A DNA stretch of 32,991 bases from DATARH01 sp035504235 (lineage in GTDB: Bacteria > Pseudomonadota > Alphaproteobacteria > ATCC43930 > CGMCC-115725), in NCBI GenBank assembly GCA_035504235.1, contig DATJSH010000045.1, positions 1 through 32,991 of the forward strand, in the 5' to 3' direction. This document shows positions 15,402-25,242 of the stretch, in pieces. The position numbers were made by a program, and so were the translations under genes. Each line of letters begins with the position of its first letter. Within the stretch, counting starts at the first letter, position 1. The notes under the pieces were generated by a model. That model was not told where the DNA came from. It was given only the letters and a program-made list of their open reading frames with translations, and did no database searches.

Positions 15402-17440
15402 GCTTGTTCCGCAAGCCCCCCGCCGAGGCGGGCCTCGACGACCGCATCGCCGGCCTGACCCGGCGCCGCGGGTTCGGCCAGCCGGCCGAACCGGGCGACG
15501 TCGCAGTCGATGAGCCGCCGTCAGAGGCGGCCTCGGCTGAACCGACAAGACCGATCGCATCGCTGAGCGACAGCCCGCAACCGACGCCGAAGGCCGCCGC
15601 GATCGAGCCGGCGCAGGACGAACGGGTCGCGGCCCAAGCCCGGTTCCCGATGGCACACGGGCCGACGATGGCCGAGCCCGCCTTGCGTGCGCCAGCCGCG
15701 GAACCTGTTTTCAGCGAGCCCGTCATGCGGGAACGGTCCGTGGCTCCAGCCGAGAGCAGCGAGTCGGGCGCACCGGAAATGGTGGTTGTGCCGCTTGGCG
15801 ATCCGGCCGCGCGGCGCCCGGAGCCGCCCGCAGCATTTGCGCGGCCGCCAGCCGCCCCGCCGCGATCCGGCGACAGACCGCCACTACGGACGGACACCGG
15901 GCCAGCGCCCGCAGCCGAAGGCGGGCTCGAGAACAAACTAACCGCCGCCAAGGATCAACTTATCGCGCGGCTCTCCAGCGAAATCCGTCCCGAGCGCCGC
16001 AGCCTGCTGAGCCGCGGCGAGCTCGCCAAGTTGGTCGATGCGGCGGTTCAGGCGCATTTTGTGCGCAACGCGATCAATGCCGACCCGCTCGCCCGGCGCG
16101 ACCTCGTGACCTCAATCCTCCAGGAGCTGCTGAACCCCGGCACACCGGATCCCGAGGCGCTCGGTCACCGGCGAATGCCGCACCGCGCGCTGGTCGAATC
16201 GGCAAAAGCGCAAATCCAGCCGATGGTGCTGGAGCACATGGATATTGCCGCTGCAGCCGAAATGCCGCGCGCGGCGTTCGAAGCCCAGCTGACCGGCTGG
16301 GTCAAGGAGCTGCTGGCAGAGACCAAGATCCAGCTTAATTTCGCCGAGCAGCGCGAGCTGGTGGAATCGCTGATCGCCGATATGCTCGGCCTCGGGCCGC
16401 TCGAGCCGCTGATGTCGGACGAGACGATCACCGACATCATGGTCAACGGCGCGCGTCAGGTTTACATCGAGCGCAAAGGCAAGTTGGAACTCGCGGACGT
16501 CCAGTTCCGCGACGACCAGCACGTGATGAACGTCGCCACCAAGATCGTCTCGCGCATCGGTCGGCGCATCGACGAGGCGAAGCCGCTGGTCGATGCGCGC
16601 CTCGAAGACGGCAGCCGCGTCAACATCATCATCCCGCCGCTGGCGCTCGACGGCCCGTCGATCTCGATCCGCAAATTCGCCAAGAAGACCATCACGCTCG
16701 ACATCATGGCGCAGACTGGCAGCATTTCCGCCAACATGGCGACAGTGCTCAAGATCGCCGCACGATGCCGGCTCAACATCCTGATCTCGGGCGGCACGGG
16801 TTCGGGCAAGACGACACTGCTTAACGCGATGTCCCGCATGATCGACCCGGCGGAGCGCACCGTGACGATCGAGGACGCAGCCGAATTGCAGCTGCAACAG
16901 CCGCATGTCGTGCGGCTCGAGACCCGCCCGCCCAATCTCGAAGGCAGCGGCGAGATCACGATGCGCGACCTCCTCAAGAATGCGCTGCGTATGCGCCCCG
17001 ACCGCATCATCATCGGTGAGTGTCGCGGCGAAGAAGCCATGGACATGCTGCAGGCCATGAACACCGGCCATGACGGCTCGATGTCGACAATCCACGCCAA
17101 CAACCCGCGCGAGGCGCTGACGCGCATGGAAAACATGATCAGCATGGGCGCGGTGAACTTGCCGTCGAAGGCAATGCGCACGCAGATCGCCTCGGCGATC
17201 CATCTGATCTGCCAGGTCAACCGCATGCGCGACGGCACGCGTCGCTGTACCCACATCGTCGAGGTCGTGGGCATGGAGGGCGACGTGATCACCACCCAGG
17301 AGCTGTTCACCTATCAGTTCCAGGGCGAGACCGGCGAAGGCCGCCTGCGCGGCACGTTCCAGTCCTCCGGCATCCGCCCGGCCTTCCTGCCGCGAGCCGA
17401 GTATTTCGGCCTCGACCGGGCGCTGCTCGAAGCGATCTGA
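15395..17440 (+). CDS. cpaF: Tad secretion ATPase CpaF/TadA with long N-terminal extension
   Basis: The 681-residue type II/IV secretion ATPase has Walker A SGGTGSGKTTLLNAM near residue 466, an Asp box region (TIEDAAELQL), Walker B RIIIGECRGEEAMDML and a His box STIHANNPREAL. The usual N-terminal helical domain (LVESLIADMLGLGPLEPLMS; ITDIMVNGARQVYIER) precedes it. Residues 1-180 are an extra Pro/Ala/Glu-rich, probably disordered segment (for example PPAAPPRSGDRPP). Typical CpaF has about 450-500 residues, so the protein is about 200 longer. It powers pilus extension (and possibly retraction) at the cytoplasmic face. ATG 15395 lies inside the end of cpaE. Confidence 0.94.
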   Translation: MVSLFRKPPAEAGLDDRIAGLTRRRGFGQPAEPGDVAVDEPPSEAASAEPTRPIASLSDSPQPTPKAAAIEPAQDERVAAQARFPMAHGPTMAEPALRAPAAEPVFSEPVMRERSVAPAESSESGAPEMVVVPLGDPAARRPEPPAAFARPPAAPPRSGDRPPLRTDTGPAPAAEGGLENKLTAAKDQLIARLSSEIRPERRSLLSRGELAKLVDAAVQAHFVRNAINADPLARRDLVTSILQELLNPGTPDPEALGHRRMPHRALVESAKAQIQPMVLEHMDIAAAAEMPRAAFEAQLTGWVKELLAETKIQLNFAEQRELVESLIADMLGLGPLEPLMSDETITDIMVNGARQVYIERKGKLELADVQFRDDQHVMNVATKIVSRIGRRIDEAKPLVDARLEDGSRVNIIIPPLALDGPSISIRKFAKKTITLDIMAQTGSISANMATVLKIAARCRLNILISGGTGSGKTTLLNAMSRMIDPAERTVTIEDAAELQLQQPHVVRLETRPPNLEGSGEITMRDLLKNALRMRPDRIIIGECRGEEAMDMLQAMNTGHDGSMSTIHANNPREALTRMENMISMGAVNLPSKAMRTQIASAIHLICQVNRMRDGTRRCTHIVEVVGMEGDVITTQELFTYQFQGETGEGRLRGTFQSSGIRPAFLPRAEYFGLDRALLEAI

Positions 17441-18438
17441 TGATGCCACTCGATCCCGCCACTGTCATGGCGCTGGGGCTCGGCATGATGGCCGCGCTTG
17501 GTGTCGTGCTTGCCGCCGGGATACTGGGAGGCGCCAATGCACGGCGCTACCGCCGCCGGCTGAGGATGATCGCGAGCGGCAAGAAGGCGGCGGCCGACCC
17601 ATCATCTGCGACCCCGGAGACGCGGTCGCTGTCACGGCGCGAGAGTGCGACGCCGATGATGGATCGCGTCGTCAAGCGCTTCCTTCCCCACCGCGAGCTG
17701 CTCGACGCGCGGCTGGCACGCACTGGCCGAGGCATCACAGTCGGTCATTACGGGATGGTTACGGGCGTCCTGACCGTGGTGATGATTCTCGTCGACAAGC
17801 TCTTTTTCGGGCTGCAGTTCATGCCCAGCCTGCTGCTCGGCGTGGCTAGCGGGGTCGGTATTCCGCACATCGTGGTCGGCACGATGGGCAAGCGGCGAGT
17901 GCGCGCTTTTCTCAACCTCTTTCCCGATGCGATCGACCTGATGGTGCGCGCGCTGCGCTCCGGCCTGCCGATCAGCGAGGCGATCGTCGGCGCCGCGCAG
18001 GAGATCGGCAACCCGGTCGGCGCCGAGTTCAGCACGGTCGAGAGCGGCATGAAGATGGGGCGCGACCTTGACAGCCTGTTGTGGGATATCGCGAAGCGCA
18101 TCGATGCCCCCGAGCTGCGCTTTTTCATCATCGCGTTGGGCGTACAGCGCGAGACCGGTGGCAACCTCGCCGAGACCCTCGGTAACTTGTCCGACCTGCT
18201 GCGCCGCCGCCGCGCGATGCAGCAGAAGGTGCGGGCGATGTCGAGCGAGGCGCGGGCGAGCACGATGATCCTCGGCTCGCTGCCCTTTGTCGTCACGGCA
18301 CTCCTGTTCATGACCTCACCGACCTACATCAAGACGCTGTTCACCGACCCCCGCGGCATCATGCTGGTCGGCTTGGCCATCGGGATGCTGACGGTCGGCA
18401 TCGGCATCATGATCAAGATGGCGAAGTTCGACATATGA
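17440..18438 (+). CDS. tadB: Tad pilus inner-membrane platform protein TadB
   Basis: The 332-residue GspF-family (T2SSF) membrane protein has an N-terminal hydrophobic helix (VMALGLGMMAALGVVLAAGI) and a basic cytoplasmic region. Central helices follow, then the T2SSF domain with FLNLFPDAIDLMVRALRSGL, PISEAIVGAAQEIGNPVG and GGNLAETLGNLSDLLRRR. Two C-terminal membrane segments close it. It forms the assembly platform with TadC. ATG 17440 overlaps the cpaF TGA by one base, and ATG 17443 is the alternative start. Confidence 0.93.
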   Translation: MMPLDPATVMALGLGMMAALGVVLAAGILGGANARRYRRRLRMIASGKKAAADPSSATPETRSLSRRESATPMMDRVVKRFLPHRELLDARLARTGRGITVGHYGMVTGVLTVVMILVDKLFFGLQFMPSLLLGVASGVGIPHIVVGTMGKRRVRAFLNLFPDAIDLMVRALRSGLPISEAIVGAAQEIGNPVGAEFSTVESGMKMGRDLDSLLWDIAKRIDAPELRFFIIALGVQRETGGNLAETLGNLSDLLRRRRAMQQKVRAMSSEARASTMILGSLPFVVTALLFMTSPTYIKTLFTDPRGIMLVGLAIGMLTVGIGIMIKMAKFDI

Positions 18439-19865
18439 GCGCTATTGCCTTCGACGAATACCTGCCGTTCGGACTGGGGCTGAACGACGTCATCGCGCTG
18501 ATGGCGGGGCTAGCGGTGCTCGCGACGTTCGTCGCCGTCTGGCAAGCGCTGCGCGCCAACACAAATTTCGAGCGCCGTCTCGCGAGCATCGCCGACAAGA
18601 AGGAGGCGATGCGGCTTGCCGCGCTCGCGACGCGGCGCCAGCGCGTGCAACTCACGCCCGCCAGCCTCATCCACGAGCTGGTGACGCGGCTCAACCTGCT
18701 GCGCTCGCATCATGCGACCGAGGCGCGGATGATGCTCGCGCGCGCCGGGATGCGCTCACGCGAGACGATGATCCGCTACCTGTTCGCGCGGGTGACCCTT
18801 CCGTTCGTCTTCGGCATCGCCGAGGTGGTAGACGGCTACACGCTGCACTTGTTGCCGGTGCCGCCGAATTTTCGGATGCTCGCTGCGGCTGGCGCCGCGC
18901 TGTTCGGCTTTTTCGGTCCCGGCATCTACATCAAAAACCAGATCGCCAAGCGCCAAAAGCGCATGCAACTAGGCCTGCCCGACGCGCTCGACCTGATGAT
19001 CATCTGCGCCGAGGCCGGGCTCAGCCTCGACGCGACGCTGGTGAGGGTATCGCGCGAGCTGGCCAACGCCTGCCCCGATCTCGCCGAGGAGCTGTCGATC
19101 ACCTCGGCCGAGCTGACCTTTCTCCCCGACCGGCGCCAGGCCTTCGACAACCTCAACGCCCGCACCGACATGAGCTCGATCCGCGGCGTGGTAAACACGC
19201 TGATGCAGACGGCGAAATTTGGCACGCCGCTGGCCCACTCGTTGCGCGTGCTGGCGATCGAGTATCGCGATGCGCGAATGTTCCGCGCCGAAGAGAAAGC
19301 CGCCCGCCTGCCGGCGCTGATGACCGTGCCGATGATCCTGTTCATCTTGCCGACCTTGTTCATCGTGCTGATGGGTCCGGCGGCGTTGGGCATCATCGAC
19401 ACGTTCAACCATACCGGCCCAAAGCACGTCACGGTCGCCACCGACGCCGGTGCCGGCTCTGGCGGACCGGGCGCGGGGTCCGGCCAGTCCGGGGTCGACG
19501 ACGGACCACCCAACAGCGCCCAAAAGACAAGCGACAGCACACCGCAGCAGGCCACAATCGAGCCGGCCGACCAAACAGTCGTAGCGGGGCAATCGGTAGC
19601 GGTCGGGGTCGACGCCCGGGCGCTGGCGGCCAGTTCCAATCTGCGGATCATCATCGTACCGCAGGACGCGCCGGACAGCGTCGCCGACCCCGACACCTTC
19701 TTTGCCAACGCGAAGGCGGTCGCCGCGACACAGACACAGATCGACGTGATCGCGCGCGCTCCGGGCCCGAGCGAGTTGCGACTCTATTCGATCCCGCCTG
19801 GGAGCAGCGACTATGTGGTGTCGGCGCGGATGCCGATGATGATCACCCCGACGGCGACCAAGTAG
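18435..19865 (+). CDS. tadC: TadC platform protein with unusual C-terminal extension
   Basis: The 476-residue protein overlaps tadB by 4 nt (ATGA). Residues 1-325 match TadC: the N-terminal helix, two central helices (VTLPFVFGIAEVV, then LAAAGAALFGFFGPGIYI), and the T2SSF part LGLPDALDLMIICAEAGLSL through RAEEKAARLPALMTVPM. The last membrane helix is ILFILPTLFIVLMGPAALGI. The usual family length is about 310-330 residues. Here about 150 residues follow: a Gly/Ser-rich linker and a beta-rich module (TIEPADQTVVAGQSVAVGV ... GPSELRLYSIPPGSSDYVV). With four membrane segments this tail is predicted to face the periplasm. It could be an Ig-like or binding domain acquired by fusion. Confidence 0.9.
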   Translation: MSAIAFDEYLPFGLGLNDVIALMAGLAVLATFVAVWQALRANTNFERRLASIADKKEAMRLAALATRRQRVQLTPASLIHELVTRLNLLRSHHATEARMMLARAGMRSRETMIRYLFARVTLPFVFGIAEVVDGYTLHLLPVPPNFRMLAAAGAALFGFFGPGIYIKNQIAKRQKRMQLGLPDALDLMIICAEAGLSLDATLVRVSRELANACPDLAEELSITSAELTFLPDRRQAFDNLNARTDMSSIRGVVNTLMQTAKFGTPLAHSLRVLAIEYRDARMFRAEEKAARLPALMTVPMILFILPTLFIVLMGPAALGIIDTFNHTGPKHVTVATDAGAGSGGPGAGSGQSGVDDGPPNSAQKTSDSTPQQATIEPADQTVVAGQSVAVGVDARALAASSNLRIIIVPQDAPDSVADPDTFFANAKAVAATQTQIDVIARAPGPSELRLYSIPPGSSDYVVSARMPMMITPTATK

Positions 19866-19874
19866 GCCGGTCGT

Positions 19875-20723
19875 TCAGGATTGCGGCCGGGCGACGGCGC
19901 TCGCCGATAGGATCGCGCGGCTGCGCGCTTCAGGCGGCAGGCGACGCAGCGTTTCGTAGAAAGCCAGATTGTGGTTGGCCGAGGCCGTGTCGAGATCCAT
20001 GCGCGCCAGCTGCATCGCCGATCTCTGGTCGCCCTTGAGCCCGTAGATCAACGCCAAGGTCTGCCGCTCTTGCGGCGTCGCGCCGGGGCCGAACGCCAGC
20101 GGGCGCATCAGATTGATCGCCTCGTCGAACCTCTCGCTTAACGCCAGCGACAGCGATAGATCGAGGATCAACGAGGGATCGGCCGGCGCGAGCCGCAGCC
20201 CCTGCCGATAGCGCACCTGCGCATTACCGTGCTCGCCGATGAAATCATCGGCGACGCCGACCAGCTGCAGCAGCTTGGGATCGTTGGGATTGTCCTTGTA
20301 GGCGATCGCCAGCGGGCTGCCGGCCAAGTCGGGCCGGCCGGTCTTGAGATACGCCTTGGCCAGACCTCGCAACGCCGCCTGGTCGTGCGCGTTCAGCTTC
20401 AGCGCCGCGTTGTAATTGGTGATCGCCTCATCGGGGTTGCCCATTTCGAGCAGCGTTCCGCCGAGAGCGGTGAGCGGAGCGGCGTTGTTCGGCTCCATCG
20501 TCGCCGCATGACGGTAGAGGCTGATCGCATTGGCGAAATCGCCAACGCTACGCGACGCGTCGGCGATGTGCATGACGGCGGGATATTTGAGATCGGGCGC
20601 GTTACCCGTACGCCCGTTCGTCGCCAGCGGATCGAGGTTCAGGGACTTTTTGTCCTCGCACCCCGTCAAACCGATCAAACCTAAAATAAGGGACAGCGCG
20701 GCTACGCTCTGGAAACGCGTCAT
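19875..20723 (-). CDS. tadD: Tad pilus TPR lipoprotein TadD
   Basis: The 282-residue lipoprotein has a lipobox LTGC with Cys22. Several tetratricopeptide repeats follow (SLYRHAATMEPNNAAPLTAL, NYNAALKLNAHDQAALRGLA, RYRQGLRLAPADPSLILDLS). ATG 20723 was picked because the signal peptide begins there. AGCAGG is about 6 nt upstream, and the longer frame to 20798 lacks signal features. TadD supports secretin assembly in Flp systems. It is convergent with tadC, only 9 nt between stops. Confidence 0.9.
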   Translation of the reverse strand: MTRFQSVAALSLILGLIGLTGCEDKKSLNLDPLATNGRTGNAPDLKYPAVMHIADASRSVGDFANAISLYRHAATMEPNNAAPLTALGGTLLEMGNPDEAITNYNAALKLNAHDQAALRGLAKAYLKTGRPDLAGSPLAIAYKDNPNDPKLLQLVGVADDFIGEHGNAQVRYRQGLRLAPADPSLILDLSLSLALSERFDEAINLMRPLAFGPGATPQERQTLALIYGLKGDQRSAMQLARMDLDTASANHNLAFYETLRRLPPEARSRAILSASAVARPQS

Positions 20724-20931
20724 CCCTCGCCTGCTTGTTGTCCCATCGGCCCCATGGCGGCAATCCGATCGTGTGCGACGGACTATGGGGTCGGCCATCC
20801 CATGTCGTCGATGGTCCGGGAAAATGTATCTAATTACAATAGTTTAAGACGCAATCCTGGAGAGTTGCGACAGGCATCGGCGAGCCGCGCCGGCGAATCG
20901 GTCGCCGTCGCGGAATATCGGAGGCCGGAAA

Positions 20932-23601
20932 TCAAGCGCCGGCCTGGGCCGCGAGCGCGCGGCGGACCGCGTCGAGCGCCTCCTCGGCGCGTGCCGCATC
21001 GGGGCCGCCAGCTTGCGCCATGTCGGCGCGGCCGCCGCCGCCTTTGCCGCCGAGAACCTCCGCGCCGGCCCGCACGAGGCCGACCGCGTCGAAGCGGGCC
21101 GTCAGATCATTCGTGACACCGACGACAATCGCCGCCTTGCCGTCATCGCGCGACACCACGGCGATGATGCCCGAACCGATGCGGCGCTTGAGGTCGTCGG
21201 CCAGCGAGCGCAGCTCGCGGCCGGGCACATCGTCGACCACCCGCCCATCAAACGCGACGTCGCCGATCGTGGCGGCCGCCGGCGCGGCGGCTTGCCCGCC
21301 GCCGCCGCTCGCCAGCGCACGCCGCGCCTCGGCCAGCTCACGTTCGAGCCTGCGTCGCTCCTCGACAAGGCCGGCGATACGCGCGGGCAGTTCGGCCGGG
21401 CCGGTGCGCAGGGCGGCAGCGGCCTGATGCAGCAGCTCTTCCTCCTCGGCCATGTAGGCCTCGGCCGCGGCGCCGGTCAGCGCTTCGATGCGCCGCACGC
21501 CCGAGGCCACCGAGCTTTCGCCAACCGTCTTGAAAAGGCCGATATCGCCGGTGCGCCGGACATGCGTGCCGCCGCACAGCTCGACCGAGTAGGGACGCTC
21601 GTCCGCCGCGTCATGATCGTCCGCGCCCATCGCGACGACTCGCACCTCCTCACCGTACTTCTCGCCGAAAAGCGCCATCGCGCCTTCCTCGATCGCTTTT
21701 TCCGGGCTGAGCAGCCGGGTCGTCACCTCGCCGTTGGCGCGGATGCGATCGTTGACCTCGGCCTCGATCGCCGCGAGGTCTTCACGGCTGACCGGACGCG
21801 GGTGGCTGAAATCGAAGCGCAGCCGGTCGGGGGCGACCAGCGAGCCTTTTTGCGTCACATGCTCGCCGAGCCGGTGACGCAGCGCCTGATGCAGCAGATG
21901 CGTCACCGAATGATTGGCCCGCAGCCGGCGCCGGCGCCCGTGATCGACGCGGAGCTCGACCGCATCGCCGACCTTCAACGTGCCATGCGCCACCGTGCCG
22001 TGATGAACGAACAGATCGCCGGCCTCGCGCGTCGTGTTGCGCACCGCGACCTCGCCGCCGATGGCGGAAAACATCGCGCCGGTATCGCCGACCTGCCCGC
22101 CCGACTCACCGTAGAACGGCGTCTGGTTGACGACGACCATGACCTCGTCGCCGGCATCGGCGACGGAAATGCGCTCGACGCCTTTGAAAATCGCGCGCAC
22201 CACGCCCTCGGCGTTTTCGGTCTCGTAGCCGAGAAACTCGGTCGCACCCAATTCCTCGCGTAGCGCGAACCATTGCGCGCCGGTCGCCGCCTCGCCCGAG
22301 CCGACCCAGCTGCGCCGCGCCTCCTCGCGCTGGCGTTCCATCGCCGCATCGAAACCCGCGATGGCGACCTTGCGGCCGCGGCCGCGCAACACGTCCTCGG
22401 TCAGGTCGAGCGGGAAGCCGTAGGTATCGTAAAGCCGGAAGGCGATCTCGCCGGGGAAGTCCTGGCCGGGCGAGAGCCGGTCATCCTCTTCGTCGAGCAG
22501 CTTGAGACCGCGCTCCAGGGTCTGCTTGAAGTTGGTTTCTTCGAAGCGCAGCGTCTCGCTGATCAGCGCCTGGGCGCGGATCAGCTCGGGAAACGCCGCG
22601 CCCATCTCGCGCGTCAGCGCCGGCACCAGCCGCCACATCAGCGGCTCCTTGGCGCCGATGATGTGCGCATGACGCATCGCCCGCCGCATGATCCGGCGCA
22701 GCACGTAGCCGCGGCCCTCTTTCGACGGCAGCACCCCGTCGGCGATGAGAAACGCCGCGGCGCGCAGATGATCGGCGATGACCCGGTGCGACACCGCGTG
22801 CGGCCCGTCGGCGGCGACGCCGGATGCGTCGGCCGAAGCCTGGATCAACGCGCGGAACAGGTCGATGTCGTAATTGTCGTGTTTCCCTTGCAGTACCGCG
22901 GCGATGCGCTCGAGCCCCATGCCGGTGTCGATCGACGGCCGCGGCAGCGCCAGCCGCTCGGTCGCCGTCTGCTCGAACTGCATGAAGACGAGGTTCCAGA
23001 TCTCGATAAAGCGGTCGCCGTCCTCATCGGGGCTCCCCGGCGGACCGCCGGGAATCTCGGGCCCGTGGTCGTAGAAAATCTCCGAGCACGGGCCGCACGG
23101 GCCGGTGTCGCCCATCGCCCAGAAATTGTCCGAGGTCGGGATGCGGATGATCTTTTCCTCGGGCAGGCCAGCGATCTTCGCCCACAGCCGCGCCGCATCG
23201 TCATCCTCGGAGTAGACCGTGACGAGCAGCTTGTCCTTGGGGAGCCCGTATTCGCGGGTGATCAGGTTCCAGGCCAGCTCGATCGCCCGGTCCTTGAAAT
23301 AATCGCCGAACGAGAAATTGCCGAGCATCTCGAAAAACGTGTGGTGCCGCGCGGTGTAGCCGACGTTTTCCAGGTCGTTGTGCTTGCCCCCGGCGCGCAC
23401 GCATTTCTGCGAGGTGGTGGCGCGCTGATAGGGCCGCTTCTCGACGCCGGTAAAGACGTTCTTGAACTGCACCATCCCGGCATTGGTGAACAACAGGGTC
23501 GGATCATTGCGCGGCACCAGCGGGCTCGACGGCACGATCTCGTGCCCGTTGGCCGCGAAATAATCGAGAAAGGCGGCGCGGATGTCGTTGGTGGTTTGCA
23601 T
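20932..23601 (-). CDS. alaS: Alanine--tRNA ligase
   Basis: The 889-residue class II synthetase has normal full length. The N-terminal catalytic core starts IRAAFLDYFAANGHEIVPSS and includes NDPTLLFTNAGMVQFKNVF, GDTGPCGPCSEIFYDHGPE and DTGMGLERIAAVLQG. The editing domain has the zinc ligands HSVTH and CGGTH, and a C-terminal DHHA1-type region follows (GKAAIVVGVTNDL, GGKGGGGRADMAQAGG). ATG 23601 begins MQTTNDIR; no strong Shine-Dalgarno is visible. It follows the membrane-protein gene by 48 nt on the same strand and may be co-transcribed with it. The recA ... alaS order is common in alphaproteobacteria. Confidence 0.97.
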   Translation of the reverse strand: MQTTNDIRAAFLDYFAANGHEIVPSSPLVPRNDPTLLFTNAGMVQFKNVFTGVEKRPYQRATTSQKCVRAGGKHNDLENVGYTARHHTFFEMLGNFSFGDYFKDRAIELAWNLITREYGLPKDKLLVTVYSEDDDAARLWAKIAGLPEEKIIRIPTSDNFWAMGDTGPCGPCSEIFYDHGPEIPGGPPGSPDEDGDRFIEIWNLVFMQFEQTATERLALPRPSIDTGMGLERIAAVLQGKHDNYDIDLFRALIQASADASGVAADGPHAVSHRVIADHLRAAAFLIADGVLPSKEGRGYVLRRIMRRAMRHAHIIGAKEPLMWRLVPALTREMGAAFPELIRAQALISETLRFEETNFKQTLERGLKLLDEEDDRLSPGQDFPGEIAFRLYDTYGFPLDLTEDVLRGRGRKVAIAGFDAAMERQREEARRSWVGSGEAATGAQWFALREELGATEFLGYETENAEGVVRAIFKGVERISVADAGDEVMVVVNQTPFYGESGGQVGDTGAMFSAIGGEVAVRNTTREAGDLFVHHGTVAHGTLKVGDAVELRVDHGRRRRLRANHSVTHLLHQALRHRLGEHVTQKGSLVAPDRLRFDFSHPRPVSREDLAAIEAEVNDRIRANGEVTTRLLSPEKAIEEGAMALFGEKYGEEVRVVAMGADDHDAADERPYSVELCGGTHVRRTGDIGLFKTVGESSVASGVRRIEALTGAAAEAYMAEEEELLHQAAAALRTGPAELPARIAGLVEERRRLERELAEARRALASGGGGQAAAPAAATIGDVAFDGRVVDDVPGRELRSLADDLKRRIGSGIIAVVSRDDGKAAIVVGVTNDLTARFDAVGLVRAGAEVLGGKGGGGRADMAQAGGPDAARAEEALDAVRRALAAQAGA

Positions 23602-23649
23602 AAACCCAATTACGGGTGTTCCGCTGGATTTATCAAGTGGGCGCGGATG

Positions 23650-25155
23650 TTACGGTTGCTCCCGCACATCGATAACCGCCTGCCCGTCGGTATAGACGCG
23701 CCGCCAGCCGGGCAGCCGGTCGAACGCGGCGACGATTGGCGAGCCCGTCTGGAGCAGCGCCCAAGCGATGTGGTAGTGGTCGAGCAATCCTTGCAGCGCC
23801 GCCGTGTCGCCGCGCTCGGCGGCAAGATAGGCGGCAAGGAAATCGTTGCCGTAAAGTTCGATGCGGCCGTCGATAAAGACCGGCACGCCTGAGAAGATCA
23901 AATAGCCGCCAAAAGCCTCGCTGTTGAAGACAGGACCGGTGAGATCGAGGCGCTTTGCGGCGGCGAGCGCCGCTTGCGGGGTCACCGCGTCGGCGCTGCG
24001 GTCGACCGGGCGGAGCAGCAGCGGCAGGCTGACCGCGACCCCAAGCGCCAGCACCAATGCCAACCCCGGCAGCTGCATCGGCCGCGCGAGCCGGGCGGCG
24101 CTTTGCAGCAACGGCGAGCCGGCAGCGGGCCGGGTCAGCGCGGCAAGGCGTGGGCCGAGCGCGGCGGCCAGCGCCAGCGGGCTGACGAGACCCAGGAGAT
24201 CGGCGTGGCGGACATGCGCCAGCGCCATGTGCGCGAGGCCGGCGACCAGCACGATGCGTGTCCAGCGCGGCCGCGCACCGGCCGCGAAGCCGAGCGCCAG
24301 CGCAGCGAGCAGCCAGGCTTCGAGTGCCGGAAACTCGGCGAAATTAGCCGGCAGCCATTCACCGAAGCCGGATTGCAGCGCCGGCATCGCCATCAGCCGA
24401 AACGGCTGGACCAGCGCCGTGACGCCATTGGGGTTGACGAGAGAGGCGCCCACCGCGGCGATCGCAAACAGCCCCCAGCGGTGGACCTCGTCGGCACGCC
24501 TTGCGCCGGTAGCGGGATAGAGTGCCGCCTCGCCGCCCAAGTAACCGGCGAGCGCGATGCCGAAGAGAAAGCTGGCGTGCAGATTGGCCCACAGCACGAT
24601 GACCGGCAGCAGCGGCCAAGGCGGCCCCTGCTCGTCGTCGCGCGCGGCGATCAGCGCACCGCACCACAACACCATCAGCGGCAGCGCCAGCACGTGCGAG
24701 CGCGCCAGCAGATGCGGCAGCACCAGCACTGCCCCGGCGAGCGCCGCGATCACCGCCGGCAGCGGCTCCAGCCGGCGCAGGAGAAACCAGGTCAAGAGGC
24801 CGAGAGCGGCGCCAAAGCACGCCGCGGTAAGGACAACCACCCCGCCCCAGCTCGACGCGCGGTAAACCGCGGCCAGAATGATCTCCCCCAGCCACTCGCT
24901 CGGCGCCCAGTGGGCACCCGCCATCGTGTAAGAGAACGGGTCGGCGGTGGGCAGCGCGCGGTGCGTCAGCATCCAGCGCCCGACGGCGATGTGCATATAG
25001 GTGTCGGGATCGTGCAGCAGCGCCAACGGGGAGCCGAGCGCCCGCAACATCGCCGCCAAGCCGACGATCCACGGCCAGGACGGCAACAGCCGTTGCCATG
25101 CCGGGGCGGCAATGCCGGGGATCGCAACGGGGCGCTGGGTGGTCTCTTCGCTCAC
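23650..25155 (-). CDS. Multi-pass membrane protein, GT-C-like glycosyltransferase fold
   Basis: The 501-residue protein has about 10-11 membrane helices and a soluble C-terminal part of about 110 residues. After the first helix a periplasmic loop reads LLHDPDTYMHIAVGRWMLTH, with an acidic pair and a GRW motif, followed by SEWLGEIILAAVYR. This resembles GT-C polyprenyl-phosphate-sugar transferases and related hypothetical proteins. Specific activity is unknown. The start is GTG 25155; the ribosome site is unclear. It lies between recA and alaS on the same strand, a position where such hypothetical membrane proteins are often seen. Confidence 0.75.
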   Translation of the reverse strand: MSEETTQRPVAIPGIAAPAWQRLLPSWPWIVGLAAMLRALGSPLALLHDPDTYMHIAVGRWMLTHRALPTADPFSYTMAGAHWAPSEWLGEIILAAVYRASSWGGVVVLTAACFGAALGLLTWFLLRRLEPLPAVIAALAGAVLVLPHLLARSHVLALPLMVLWCGALIAARDDEQGPPWPLLPVIVLWANLHASFLFGIALAGYLGGEAALYPATGARRADEVHRWGLFAIAAVGASLVNPNGVTALVQPFRLMAMPALQSGFGEWLPANFAEFPALEAWLLAALALGFAAGARPRWTRIVLVAGLAHMALAHVRHADLLGLVSPLALAAALGPRLAALTRPAAGSPLLQSAARLARPMQLPGLALVLALGVAVSLPLLLRPVDRSADAVTPQAALAAAKRLDLTGPVFNSEAFGGYLIFSGVPVFIDGRIELYGNDFLAAYLAAERGDTAALQGLLDHYHIAWALLQTGSPIVAAFDRLPGWRRVYTDGQAVIDVREQP

Positions 25156-25242
25156 CCCACGAGCATCGCTCGGCTTGGTTAAGAGCCAGTCAACAAGGCG
25201 AAGAACCGGTTAACGAACCGCCCCGTGCCTTCCGCCGATTAT

